This document shows positions 9,983-19,064 of a stretch of 64,000 nucleotides of DNA, one piece after another. Origin of the DNA: Fischerella sp. CENA71 (GTDB lineage Bacteria > Cyanobacteriota > Cyanobacteriia > Cyanobacteriales > Nostocaceae); contig JANBVI010000004.1 of assembly GCA_024239075.1 (NCBI GenBank), forward strand, positions 62,001 through 126,000. Reading direction: 5' to 3'. The notes below the pieces were generated by a model, which made no database searches, was not told where the DNA came from, and saw only the letters and a program-made list of their open reading frames with translations. Both the position numbers and the translations under genes were made by a program. Position 1 is the stretch's first letter; each line of letters starts with the position of its first letter.

Positions 9983-11182
9983 ATGAAGATACTTCCTATT
10001 AATAGATACCGGTTTTATCAGTCATTGCAGCCGTTATTTTTGCTGAAGAAAATCACTAGTAAATCTACCACCGGTTGTTTGCAAGTTTTTACAGCTTCGG
10101 GTTCTTGGTCTATATATGTGGAGGAGGGTAAATTAATTTATGCGTGCTATACAGAAAAAATGTTTGAGCTGCTTTACAAACACTTGCAGCGTCTAAGTCA
10201 AAAAATACCCACTCTCCACAATGGCATCAAAGAGCAATTGCGCGCAATTTTTGAAACTGGGATTGAGAATCAAGCAATACCGAATCCAGATTATCTGGGT
10301 ATTTGCTGGTTAGTTAATCAGAAGTATCTTACTCCAGCTCAAGCTGGGATATTGGTGGAACAATTGGCGTTAGAAGTTCTAGAGTCGTTTTTGTTGCTAA
10401 AAGAAGGAAGTTACGAATTTACTCCAGAAAGCTTTTTGGATGAGATGCCAAAGTTTTGTCACTTGGATATGCGCTTGCTAGTCGAACGTAGCCAAAAGCG
10501 ATCGCATCATACATCTATTCCCGGTGGTAAGATAGAAAAATCCGGCGTTGACACAACAGCACCACAGTCAGATTCCTCTGGGCGACGCCATCTAAATCAT
10601 CAATCAGCTTCAGAATTTGCTGTTACTCCCCGACAACAAACTTCTCAGAGGATATCTAAGGGCGAGGGTAAATTAAATCTTGGACAACAGCATCTGCATG
10701 TAGTTCCGCCAACTCAACAACCACTGCCTAAACCAAAGCAGAATAACCTGTTGTCTCATCCTATCAATCAGAACAACAGTAACCGTCCTTTAATTTCTCA
10801 ACCAAATGCTGAGAAAAAACTTTACACAGTTTTCTGTATTGATGATAGTCCTACTGTGATCAATGCTATTAGGAAATTCTTGGATGATCAAATGTTTTCT
10901 GTTATGGGCATTAACGATCCACTCAAGGCTTTAATGCAAATTATTCGCCTCAAACCAGATTTGATTTTACTAGACATCGAAATGCCTAATTTGGATGGTT
11001 ATGAATTGTGTTCATTGGTACGGAAACATTCTCACTTTAAAGATACACCTATAATTATGATTACAGGTAGAACAGGTTTTATCGATAAAGCTAGAGCAAA
11101 ACTTGTGAGGGCATCAGGCTATTTGAGTAAACCTTTTACACAGGCAGATTTGCTTAAAGAAGTATTTCAACACATTAAGTAA
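9983..11182 (+). CDS. patA: PatA-type response regulator (PATAN domain plus C-terminal receiver)
   Basis: A 399-residue protein. I start it at ATG 9983 (MKILPINRYRFYQSLQPL) rather than at the in-frame TTG 15 bases earlier. Residues about 1-175 form the N-terminal PATAN/DUF4388-like domain (TTGCLQVFTASGSWSIYVEEGKLIYACY). A Gln/Pro/Ser-rich linker spans about 175-275. The C-terminal CheY-like receiver begins at about 278, with acidic pocket CIDDSP, phosphoacceptor Asp331 in LLDIEMPN and the conserved Lys in YLSKPF. In Anabaena PCC 7120, patA controls heterocyst patterning and, from memory, lies next to the pec operon as here. There is no output DNA-binding domain. Its neighbours downstream are an MCP-like sensor and an Hpt protein. 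Confidence 0.85.
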   Translation: MKILPINRYRFYQSLQPLFLLKKITSKSTTGCLQVFTASGSWSIYVEEGKLIYACYTEKMFELLYKHLQRLSQKIPTLHNGIKEQLRAIFETGIENQAIPNPDYLGICWLVNQKYLTPAQAGILVEQLALEVLESFLLLKEGSYEFTPESFLDEMPKFCHLDMRLLVERSQKRSHHTSIPGGKIEKSGVDTTAPQSDSSGRRHLNHQSASEFAVTPRQQTSQRISKGEGKLNLGQQHLHVVPPTQQPLPKPKQNNLLSHPINQNNSNRPLISQPNAEKKLYTVFCIDDSPTVINAIRKFLDDQMFSVMGINDPLKALMQIIRLKPDLILLDIEMPNLDGYELCSLVRKHSHFKDTPIIMITGRTGFIDKARAKLVRASGYLSKPFTQADLLKEVFQHIK

Positions 11183-11762
11183 CTGTAAAAAAAATTCAAA
11201 TGAATTGTAGATGCACAGACTATTGTGTTATCTTCCATTTTCTGCAACATATAATTAGTTATACCATTTTAAATTTTGGATTGAGAATTGTTTGATGCTT
11301 CTGACTTACTATCAATCCATGTATAGCTAGAATTTTGGAAATTGGTATTACTAAAAAATCTAGGAAGCAGAATAAAACTAATTATCTCCATATCATCACT
11401 TCTTGCTTCTCAAGATAGATTGATTTTTGCTAGATTCTACTAATATAAAAAGGCAAAAATAGAAATTCATAAGCTTTGTTAAACAAGTATTGTGTCATTT
11501 TTATTTTTCGTGAAATTTCTGCCGTTACGTACTAATAAATCTCAACATTGATAGACGTATGATCTAGTAACAGGCAGAGATTTTTCAAGCTTTAATTCTT
11601 CATTTCCAATCTCAAAATTTACCGATAATTCCGAGCAGGGTACAAGAAAGTGGATTTATCAGTGGAACCAATCAAACATCAAAATCCTCAAGCCTCCAGA
11701 TAAATCCTGGAAATAAATCCAAAATCCAAAATTTTTAACCCTCTGAGTATAGAGATAACTTA
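11183..11762. other. patA-MCP intergenic region
   Basis: There is no gene in these 580 bases. They contain a miniature inverted-repeat element (11262-11347) and otherwise AT-rich DNA that may carry a promoter for the sensor gene. Confidence 0.5.
11262..11347. mobile_element. Miniature element, 86 bp, TACCATTT...AAATTGGTA ends, TTA target duplication
   Basis: The ends TACCATTT and AAATTGGTA are imperfect inverted repeats. The triplet TTA sits directly outside on both sides (11259-11261 and 11348-11350). The same outer sequence and the same 3-bp duplication flank two other insertions in the window, at 46568-46658 and 59399-59501. It has no coding capacity, so mobilisation would need a transposase in trans. 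Confidence 0.65.
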
Positions 11763-14700
11763 ATGGTTAACAGAATTAATTCCGAACCGAAAAACAGTGG
11801 TTATCATCGGCGCACATTGAGAACTACGTCCGAAACAGAAACTGTACTTCAGCGCCGAAGTTATTCTCTCTATTCTCCGATCAATAGTGTTATAGCATGG
11901 GCAAAACAAGTCAGCTTCCGCACCAAAGCGATCGCCTTTGCTGTGGCGATTTCCACACTACCAACCTTGGGAGTGGGAGCTATGACATATTACTTAGTCA
12001 ATCAATCTCTGATCAAAGAAATTAGTAATATCAAACAAACTAGCGCCCGCAATTTAACAGATAATGTTGAGCGATTTATGCTGAAACGATATCAAGAAAT
12101 TCAGCTATTCGCGAACCAAAAATTTTTGATTGACTCCAAACTTAGGGATAGTCTGGATACTGAAAATAAAGTAGCACGGCTCAGTAACTTGCAAGATATA
12201 TATCAAGTCTATGAAAGCATTGCTGTTGTGGATCTCAACGGTAATGTGTTTTTGCAAACCCCAGGCAAATTACTTCCTAACCAAAAAAATCAGGAATATT
12301 TTCAAGCAGTTCTGAAAACCAATCAGCCATATATTAGCCAGCCATTGATCACTACAAATGTAGAAAAATCAAAAATTTATTTGGCTGCACCTGTTAAAGA
12401 TAGTGTCACGCATAAAACTATTTATATTGTCCAAGCAGTTGTACCGATACAATCTTTAGGACAAACACTGAATAAGCTTTCCAGAATTAACGATGAGTAC
12501 CAATTAATAAATCCTGCGGGTAAGATTTTTTTGGCAACGGATCAGAATCACTTGGGTAGAGATGCTCAAAAAGTGATTCCTAAATGGGAGAAATTACAAA
12601 CATCGCCCCAAGTTGTCACACGTATATTACGAGATCGCAAAGGTAAAGCTGAAGATTTAACAACCTTTGTTCCTTGGCAAAAAACAGCAGGTTTACCGGA
12701 TTTAAATTGGCAATTAGTTTTGAGTACAGACAAAGCGATCGCCTTGGGAACACAAAGACAATTATTATTGGCATTAGTCGTGGGAACGGTTGTGACGGCG
12801 TTATTGGTGGGTGCGATCGCTGCTATTTTAGCCAACCGTCTCACCTTACCAATTCAAACTGCCACAATGGTAGTCAAAAAACTGGCTAGAGGTAACTTTG
12901 ACAGCCGTATTCATGTCCAAGGAGAAGATGAATTTGCTACCTTGGGAGCCAGTATTAACCGCATGGCTGATCAACTGCAAGATTTACTCAACAAACAAAA
13001 AATTGAAGCCGAACGCCTCAAGATGTTCACAAATATCCTCACGACAATTCGGCAATCACTTAACTGCGAAGATTTATTTAATACTACAGTTACAGAAGCC
13101 AGACAAGCATTAGGAGCGCATCGCGTTGTTGTCTATCATTTTAATCCTCACGGAAGGGGACAAGTGATCGCCGAGTCTGTAGCGCCCGGATTGCCAGTAA
13201 CTTTGGGTGACACCATTGAAGACACTTCCATTGCTAGGCAATTGGTAGAAACCTACACAACCAATGGTATTCTGATTGCGAATAACGTCTTTGAGACAGA
13301 CTTGGTTCCCGAACATCTGAGATTGATGGAAAGACTACAAGTCAAAGCAATATTAGCGACACCGATTCTCAAAGATAATCAAATATTTGGCTTTTTGATT
13401 GCTCATTATTGCTGGGCGCCCCATGTCTGGCAACCTTTTGAAATTAATTTTTTGCGACAGTTAGCAGTGCAAGTGGGATTGGCTTCAGAACGAGTACATT
13501 TACTAGAAGTGAGCCAAGTACTTAAAGACTTTGCGATCCATTTATCTGCTACTCTCAATTCTCAGGAAATCTACAACTTGGCAGTTCAAGACATCCGTAA
13601 AGCCTTAAAAGTAGATCGTGTCCTCATCTGTAAATTTGATGAAAATTGGCAAGGTAGTATTTTAGCCGAGTCGGTAGTTGCAGGTTTACCTAAGGTAGAA
13701 CCAAGATTTCATGAAGCTGCTGTGCAAGATTACGGAGAAAAGTATCGTCAAGGTGGTGTACTGGCTGCTAACAATATTTATCAAGCAGGTTTTTCGGAAG
13801 TTTATGTCAAAAAGTTAGAATCTTGTGCAGTTAGAGCGCATTTAGAAGCACCAATTTTGTTGGGTGGTAATTTACTGGGGTTGTTAATCGCCCACCAATG
13901 TACTAGAACTCGCGTCTGGCAGCAAGCAGAAATTGAGTTATTTGAGCAATTCGCCAGATTAATCGGACTGGCTTTAGAAAGAGCTAATCTTTTAGAACAA
14001 AGCGAAAAAGCTTCCGAACAGCAACGTCAGCAAGCAGAACAACTGCAAGAACAACTCAATAAACTCTTAGATGATGTTGTGGGAGCCAAAAGAGGCGATT
14101 TAACAGTACATGTAGAAGTTAGCAAAGGCGAAATCGGTGCGATCGCAGACTTTTGTAACTTTATTGTCGAAAGCTTGCGCGAGATTGTCATCCAAGTTAA
14201 AGCAGCAGCTACTCAATTAAATAGTGCGATCGCCGAAAATTCAGGAGTGATCAGCCAACTCGCCATTGACACATTCAAACAAACCCAGGAAATAGATCGT
14301 TCTCTTGATGTTGTTGATCAAATTCGGCTTTCCATCAAAGGCGTCGCCAAAAATGCCAGATTAGCCACAGCAGTTGCTCGTACAGCCCCTCCTACCGCCG
14401 AAATTGGCGACGCCGCCATGGATCTCACCGTCGAAAATATCTTTAGCCTGCGCGATGCAATGGGAGAAACAGCCATAAAAATCAAGCGTCTAGGAGATTA
14501 CTCGCAACATATTACTCGTCTGGCTTCCTTAATTAAACAAATCTCCTTACAAACTAACTTGCTAGCTATTAATGCAGGAATTGAAACAAGTCGTGTAGGT
14601 GTAGATAGTAACGCTTTGATTTCTTTTTCTGAAGAAGTAGCTGCACTAGCAACTGAAAGTGCTACAGTCACAGGTGAAATTGAAGGAATCGCCGCCAATA

Positions 14701-15026
14701 TTAACCTAGAAGTTAGGGAAGTTGTCAAGACAATAGAATTAGAAAGCGCCCAGGTAATAGAAGTAACTCATTTGATTGAAGATAGCAAACACAGCTTAAA
14801 TCAAATGCTCAATGTTTGTTGCCAAATTGACGAATTAGTACAGTCAATATCTCTCGCCACAGTCTCTCAAGTGCAAACTTCTAAAGAAGTCATTCATTTA
14901 ATGAAAGAAATTGCTAAGGTATCTGAAATGACTGGTGGTTCCTATCGCAAAGTATCCGCTTCTCTGCAAAAAACCCTAGAAATTTACCAGCAGTTACAAG
15001 CAAGTGTTCGTAGTTTCAAAGTTTAA
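11763..15026 (+). CDS. Large methyl-accepting-chemotaxis-like sensor (Cache-HAMP-GAF-GAF-MCP)
   Basis: A 1087-residue membrane sensor. Transmembrane segment 1 is at about 54-78, followed by an extracytoplasmic dCache-like domain to about 325, transmembrane segment 2 (ALVVGTVVTALLVGAIAAIL) at about 336-355 and HAMP at about 356-408. Two GAF domains lie at about 434-580 and 599-745. The MCP-type coiled-coil signalling region runs from about 780 to the end. At the hairpin tip (about 929-975) QTNLLAINAGIETSR is recognisable, but the usual GxGFAVVAxEVR part is eroded. At the phytochrome-type Cys position the GAF domains read VPEHL and SEVYVKKLE, so a thioether-bound bilin there is unlikely. Position and architecture resemble PixJ/PilJ; no CheW gene is present. 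Confidence 0.9.
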   Translation: MVNRINSEPKNSGYHRRTLRTTSETETVLQRRSYSLYSPINSVIAWAKQVSFRTKAIAFAVAISTLPTLGVGAMTYYLVNQSLIKEISNIKQTSARNLTDNVERFMLKRYQEIQLFANQKFLIDSKLRDSLDTENKVARLSNLQDIYQVYESIAVVDLNGNVFLQTPGKLLPNQKNQEYFQAVLKTNQPYISQPLITTNVEKSKIYLAAPVKDSVTHKTIYIVQAVVPIQSLGQTLNKLSRINDEYQLINPAGKIFLATDQNHLGRDAQKVIPKWEKLQTSPQVVTRILRDRKGKAEDLTTFVPWQKTAGLPDLNWQLVLSTDKAIALGTQRQLLLALVVGTVVTALLVGAIAAILANRLTLPIQTATMVVKKLARGNFDSRIHVQGEDEFATLGASINRMADQLQDLLNKQKIEAERLKMFTNILTTIRQSLNCEDLFNTTVTEARQALGAHRVVVYHFNPHGRGQVIAESVAPGLPVTLGDTIEDTSIARQLVETYTTNGILIANNVFETDLVPEHLRLMERLQVKAILATPILKDNQIFGFLIAHYCWAPHVWQPFEINFLRQLAVQVGLASERVHLLEVSQVLKDFAIHLSATLNSQEIYNLAVQDIRKALKVDRVLICKFDENWQGSILAESVVAGLPKVEPRFHEAAVQDYGEKYRQGGVLAANNIYQAGFSEVYVKKLESCAVRAHLEAPILLGGNLLGLLIAHQCTRTRVWQQAEIELFEQFARLIGLALERANLLEQSEKASEQQRQQAEQLQEQLNKLLDDVVGAKRGDLTVHVEVSKGEIGAIADFCNFIVESLREIVIQVKAAATQLNSAIAENSGVISQLAIDTFKQTQEIDRSLDVVDQIRLSIKGVAKNARLATAVARTAPPTAEIGDAAMDLTVENIFSLRDAMGETAIKIKRLGDYSQHITRLASLIKQISLQTNLLAINAGIETSRVGVDSNALISFSEEVAALATESATVTGEIEGIAANINLEVREVVKTIELESAQVIEVTHLIEDSKHSLNQMLNVCCQIDELVQSISLATVSQVQTSKEVIHLMKEIAKVSEMTGGSYRKVSASLQKTLEIYQQLQASVRSFKV

Positions 15027-15378
15027 GTAAACTTGGCACAGCTCCCCGATTTATTGTAGACATCCGTACGATGGCTTTCCGAAGCCTAGAAGTCGGGGTT
15101 CTTGTTGTTCACAAATAAATTATCTAAACATTTAATTAAGAAAAATAAAAAATCTAAATAATTTACTTTGAATAAGATTTGACAGTTTTATTCCAAATTT
15201 CTAACTTATAATTGAGTGATTACTGAATCGCTATTATTTATCAACTAATTCGGAATTAATCATACATATAGTAGCTGTTATTTGTCTACATATCTTAGAT
15301 ATAGAGTCTTGTTCTTAATTCTGGATTAGACATTCACCATGTATTCCCTTGTATTTGGTATCAAAAATAATTCCAATT
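15027..15378. other. Sensor-Hpt intergenic region with degraded palindrome
   Basis: There is no gene. At 15042-15100 the arms CCCCGA and AGAAGTCGGGG are separated by about 45 bases. It is a broken relative of the perfect palindrome at 3216-3248. The rest is AT-rich. Confidence 0.4.
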
Positions 15379-16242
15379 ATGTTAAAAAATAGGGAAATAG
15401 AAAACCAGACAAATTTTCTGGAAGAAGCTAAGAGTAATTTAAATAACCTAGAATCTATATTCTTACAACTCAAGTCTAAGTGTCAAAGCTATTCGCCAAC
15501 TATTGAATTAGCCCTCAAAAAAGTTCATTTTATCAAAGCTGGTGCAGATATTTTAGGCTTTCCTTTACTTAGTAACTTTGCTCACCGTTTAGAAGATGCG
15601 CTACAAACTTTAAAAAAACAGACTAACTTTTTAGAAATTGGCAGCGAGTTACAGATTTTACTCTTATCTGGTGTGGAATGGTTACGTCAGATAGTAGAAT
15701 TACTTTCTGTTGGCTATGTTATAGATGAGCAATGGTTAGCAAGTTTTTGTTTTCCAGTCTTTGAAGAATTAAAAAAACACGTGAGTGAGCAAAATTTAGT
15801 ACATAACAAGACACAACACTCACCATATAACGAACTAGAAGACATCATATTATTAATTTTTCAAACTGAGGTTGAAGAATATTTACAACACCTGAAATCT
15901 TTATTAGCTAAGACAGACAAGTATAACTTAAAGTCAGAAGTCATCATCATAGCTACTCAGTTGGGTGATTTGGGAGAACTACTGAATTTAAAAGCTTTTA
16001 CTCAGCTTTGTCGGTCAATTATACAACACTTAGAAAAAAGTGTATCCTATGCAGATGTCACAGAAATTGCTCAATTAGCATTATTTACATGGCAGCGATC
16101 GCAAACATTGATACTGACAAAACAATTTGAGCAATTACCTACTAGAATTGTGACCAATTCAGATACAAAAGTTCAAATTTTTGAGGAATTTACATTATCA
16201 GAATCATTGTTCAAAAACGAAAATATCAGTCTAATCCCTTAA
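15379..16242 (+). CDS. CheA/PilL-type Hpt protein lacking kinase domains
   Basis: A 287-residue protein starting at ATG 15379 (MLKNREIENQ); a TTG 30 bases upstream is possible. The Hpt motif HFIKAGADILGFPLLSNFAHRLEDAL is like that of cyanobacterial CheA/PilL, including the phosphorylatable His of HxxKA. The stretch LGDLGELLNLKAFTQLCRSI through LFTWQRSQTLIL matches the segment that follows Hpt in PilL-type CheA. The protein ends there. The dimerisation, HATPase and CheW-like domains of CheA (usually 600 or more further residues) are absent, and no remnants follow before the convergent cobA. It may act as a phosphotransfer partner for PatA. Confidence 0.8.
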   Translation: MLKNREIENQTNFLEEAKSNLNNLESIFLQLKSKCQSYSPTIELALKKVHFIKAGADILGFPLLSNFAHRLEDALQTLKKQTNFLEIGSELQILLLSGVEWLRQIVELLSVGYVIDEQWLASFCFPVFEELKKHVSEQNLVHNKTQHSPYNELEDIILLIFQTEVEEYLQHLKSLLAKTDKYNLKSEVIIIATQLGDLGELLNLKAFTQLCRSIIQHLEKSVSYADVTEIAQLALFTWQRSQTLILTKQFEQLPTRIVTNSDTKVQIFEEFTLSESLFKNENISLIP

Positions 16243-16289
16243 GATTCATCAGCCAATCTAAACAAGTTAGCTATAGTCAATAAGCTTGC

Positions 16290-17084
16290 TCATAACGGAC
16301 GACAACCAGATAAAACCTTGTGCATATTCACCACCGCACCAATCACCACAATTGCAGGTGCTTCAAATCCAGATTGCTCAACTTGCTCTACAATTGTCCC
16401 CAATTCACCGATTAATTCTTCCTGATCTGGACGTGTACCCCAACGTACCAAAGCAATCGGAGTATCCAGACTCAACCCCGCCTTTACCAACTCTTCGGTA
16501 ATATAAGCCAGATTGTGAATCCCCATGTATATCACTATCGTCTCTGAACCATGAGCGATCGCACTCCAATTCACACTAGGTCTATACTTACCTGCTGTCT
16601 CATGCCCAGTAACAAATGTCACCGAAGAACTATACAGTCGATGCGTCAAAGGAATACCCGCGTAGGCTGGAGCTGCGATTCCCGATGTGATACCCGGCAC
16701 AACCTCCACATCTACTCCCGCTTGCAATAATTCTTCCATCTCTTCGCCACCGCGACCAAAAACAAAGGGATCACCCCCCTTCAACCGCACAACGATCGCG
16801 TGTTCTTGGGCTTTATCAATCATTAACTGCGTCGTTTCTTCCTGCATCAATGAATGACGTCCCCGGCGCTTACCAGCGTTAATTTTTTCAGCTTGGGGAT
16901 TAATCATTTCTAGAATTGCGGGACTGACCAAAGCATCATAAATCACTACGTCTGCACACTCTAACAACCCTTTACCCTTGAGTGTCATCAACCCAGGATC
17001 TCCCGGCCCCGCACCAATTAAATAAACCTTTCCCAAACAATTCTTCCCCTCTTCCTTGGTGTCCTTGGCGTCTTCGCGATTCAT
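16290..17084 (-). CDS. cobA: Uroporphyrinogen-III C-methyltransferase (SUMT)
   Basis: A 264-residue SAM-dependent enzyme converting uroporphyrinogen III to precorrin-2, the branch point to siroheme and cobalamin. The motifs are VYLIGAGPGDPGLMTLKG, VVRLKGGDPFVFGRGGEE, VEVVPGITSGIAAPAYAGIPLTHR and VTFVTGHE. It is stand-alone (no CysG dehydrogenase/chelatase half). Its ATG overlaps the stop of the upstream chelatase gene by the ATGA arrangement, so the two are translationally coupled. The first 15 or so residues (MNREDAKDTKEEGKN) fall in a heptamer-type DNA repeat and are probably a recent extension ahead of the true domain start. Confidence 0.95.
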   Translation of the reverse strand: MNREDAKDTKEEGKNCLGKVYLIGAGPGDPGLMTLKGKGLLECADVVIYDALVSPAILEMINPQAEKINAGKRRGRHSLMQEETTQLMIDKAQEHAIVVRLKGGDPFVFGRGGEEMEELLQAGVDVEVVPGITSGIAAPAYAGIPLTHRLYSSSVTFVTGHETAGKYRPSVNWSAIAHGSETIVIYMGIHNLAYITEELVKAGLSLDTPIALVRWGTRPDQEELIGELGTIVEQVEQSGFEAPAIVVIGAVVNMHKVLSGCRPL

Positions 17085-17806
17085 TCTTTAATCAAATCCC
17101 AAACTAAATCAGCTAATTCTGCACTTGCTCCTAAAAGTTCTGCTAGTTGCAAATCCACATCAGGAAACTGTAATTGTAACTTTTCTGTTACCTGAGCGAT
17201 CGCATCAGTTATTCCACCTGCGAATAAAAAGTATGGCAAAATTGCAATTTGCCTGTGTCCAAGATTTATCAACTCTGTGACTTGAAATTCTAAACTTGGA
17301 GATACAGACCAATAAGCAGTAACAGCACCTAAATTTTTTGCTATTGCTTCCACTGGTATTTGCGAACCTGTACGACGGCTTCCATGAGCGATAATAATTC
17401 TCGCCGCCGCTGTTGTCGTGGCAAATTGCTTTGCCAACAACCACTCTAAACCAGGATGACTACCTAAATATGGTTGTAATTCTATCACAATATCTTGACC
17501 AAGAGCCTCCCTAGCCAAGGCTACCTCAGTGGGAATATCATCCATCACATGTACCCCTGGTAGCAAAAATAATGGCACAACTTTCAGGCGAATCTTCTCA
17601 CAAGTAACCGAATTTCTGACAAACTTGATGATCTGCTCATGCAAAGGTTCTGGATTTAGCTCTAAACACGCTGTACCAACTATAATTTCAGATTCAAAAC
17701 TTTGGGCTTGCTGAATCACGAGCTTTGCTAACTGCTGCATCGCAACTCCTGGGCGCGGATCTCGGCTACCGTGGGAAACTAATAAACATGCAGGCATCAT
17801 TAGCAA
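17081..17806 (-). CDS. CbiX-type sirohydrochlorin chelatase (SirB)
   Basis: A 241-residue protein of the long CbiX/SirB class with two homologous halves. The active-site region LLVSHGSRDPRPG is near residue 10, and IIAHGSRRTGSQ marks the second half. It inserts Fe(II), or Co(II) in cobalamin makers, into sirohydrochlorin. The overlap with cobA supports siroheme supply for nitrite and sulfite reductases. Start ATG 17806 (MLMMPAC) is used; ATG 17800 is equally possible. Downstream reading continues directly into cobA. Confidence 0.9.
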   Translation of the reverse strand: MLMMPACLLVSHGSRDPRPGVAMQQLAKLVIQQAQSFESEIIVGTACLELNPEPLHEQIIKFVRNSVTCEKIRLKVVPLFLLPGVHVMDDIPTEVALAREALGQDIVIELQPYLGSHPGLEWLLAKQFATTTAAARIIIAHGSRRTGSQIPVEAIAKNLGAVTAYWSVSPSLEFQVTELINLGHRQIAILPYFLFAGGITDAIAQVTEKLQLQFPDVDLQLAELLGASAELADLVWDLIKE

Positions 17807-17984
17807 TGGTACAATTTAATGCTTTTAATTAAATAATATTAGTACAGGTTTGCATAAAATCGCAGCTTTTTTAAACACAGAGGAACGCAAAGTCAGCGCA
17901 GAGGTTCGCAAAGTTATTCCGGATTTTACTCGCTACGATATTTGTGAGATGTTTTACTTAACAAATTCTAAATATTATTTTTAT

Positions 17985-18058
17985 TATTTGTTGTTAGTTG
18001 TTGGTAGAAAGATTATTTTTCCAAGCAACAACCAACACACAACTAACACCAAATACTA
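17985..18058. repeat. Inverted heptamer-repeat block
   Basis: TTGTTGTTAGTTGTTGG is followed about 30 bases on by the complementary-type CAACAACCAACACACAACTAACACC. Together they form an imperfect inverted repeat between two divergent minus-strand units, just beyond the manganese catalase stop. On the minus strand it could act as a weak transcription end after that gene. Confidence 0.6.
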
Positions 18059-18063
18059 ATTAA

Positions 18064-18753
18064 TTACGACTGTTTTTCGGCGGCAGGATCAGCAATGTAA
18101 CGGAAAGTTGGCTCAGAATTCCAAGGGCCACGTTCATCTTTGCCATTTGTAGACAAATTGTAATAAATATCGACAGTATTATCAGGTTGAATGTTGCCAA
18201 AGAATGGATCTGTTAATTTACCCAAAGAATCTAGTGCTTTCATAAACATTTGGGTGTGAGAAATTTCTCTAGTTAGAAGATGAACGAGAGTATTTTTAGT
18301 ACCTTCATCTGGTGCTAATTTGATTAACTCTTCATAAGTTTGACGTGCGCCAGCTTCAGCAGCAATATCAGCTCTCAAATCGCGGACAACATCACCACCT
18401 TCATTGACGTAATTAGCATTCCAAGCAACACCTTGGCTATCTAGTAAATGTGGTCCCATACCCCGGACAGCAAATAAAGTACTTTTATAAGCTTCAGTTT
18501 GGTCAACATTTTTGGTATGAGCTTCGATGAGTTTACCCACCATTTCCAAATGACCAAACTCTTCTATTGCAATATCTTGCAGCATATCCCGAATTCCAGG
18601 ATTCTCACAGTGAAACGACTGAGTCCAATATTGCAAAGCCGCTGTTAATTCACCTGTTGCACCACCAAACTGCTCTAAAAGTAATTGGGCAAAACGTGGA
18701 TTAGCTTCTTTGACATCAACTACATGTATTGTCTCTTTTTTATGAAAAAACAT
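18064..18753 (-). CDS. Manganese (non-haem) catalase
   Basis: A 229-residue ferritin-like di-manganese catalase that dismutates hydrogen peroxide in the cytosol. Metal-ligand regions are visible: GATGELTAALQYWTQSF, DIAIEEFGHLEMVGK and EISHTQMFMKAL. The first two carry the Glu and ExxH ligands of a four-helix bundle. I start at ATG 18753 (MFFHKKETIHVV), with GGAAA upstream; an in-frame ATG at 18804 gives a less plausible extension. The length matches the short cyanobacterial Mn-catalases (KatA/KatB type). Confidence 0.94.
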   Translation of the reverse strand: MFFHKKETIHVVDVKEANPRFAQLLLEQFGGATGELTAALQYWTQSFHCENPGIRDMLQDIAIEEFGHLEMVGKLIEAHTKNVDQTEAYKSTLFAVRGMGPHLLDSQGVAWNANYVNEGGDVVRDLRADIAAEAGARQTYEELIKLAPDEGTKNTLVHLLTREISHTQMFMKALDSLGKLTDPFFGNIQPDNTVDIYYNLSTNGKDERGPWNSEPTFRYIADPAAEKQS

Positions 18754-18834
18754 TAGTGAGTTTCCTTTCTTGAAATTGACAGCAAAAGAATCTGGATAAA
18801 GCATTAATTAAAAAATTAACTCCTTTATCCACGT

Positions 18835-18874
18835 ACTAGAAGTTAGTTGCTATATTTCACAACTAACTTCTAGT
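18835..18874. repeat. Perfect 15-bp inverted repeat upstream of Mn catalase
   Basis: ACTAGAAGTTAGTTG and its exact complement are separated by ten bases. It lies 82-121 bases before the catalase start codon, inside the probable 5' leader or promoter. There is no U-run on the catalase-coding strand, so it is not a convincing terminator. The half-arm GTTAGTTG is again the heptamer family seen at 5101 and 17985. Confidence 0.7.
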
Positions 18875-19064
18875 AGTTGCAAAGAAATATGTTTTTACAC
18901 TGTTCTATTTCAAAATGCTAAACATTACAGCAAATATTCACCTTCTCCTAAAGAAAGACTTGCTGCTCAATTATTTCTAACTAAAGCTTTATTGATTTAT
19001 GACAACAAATTTATTAATATAGTTATCTGATAACAACTCCCCACACTCTCTTGTCCCCCATCCT

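Noticed and set aside
11763-15026. Cyanobacteriochrome-type photoreceptor
   Set aside because: The GAF domains lack the Cys-His chromophore position; they may still bind another ligand.
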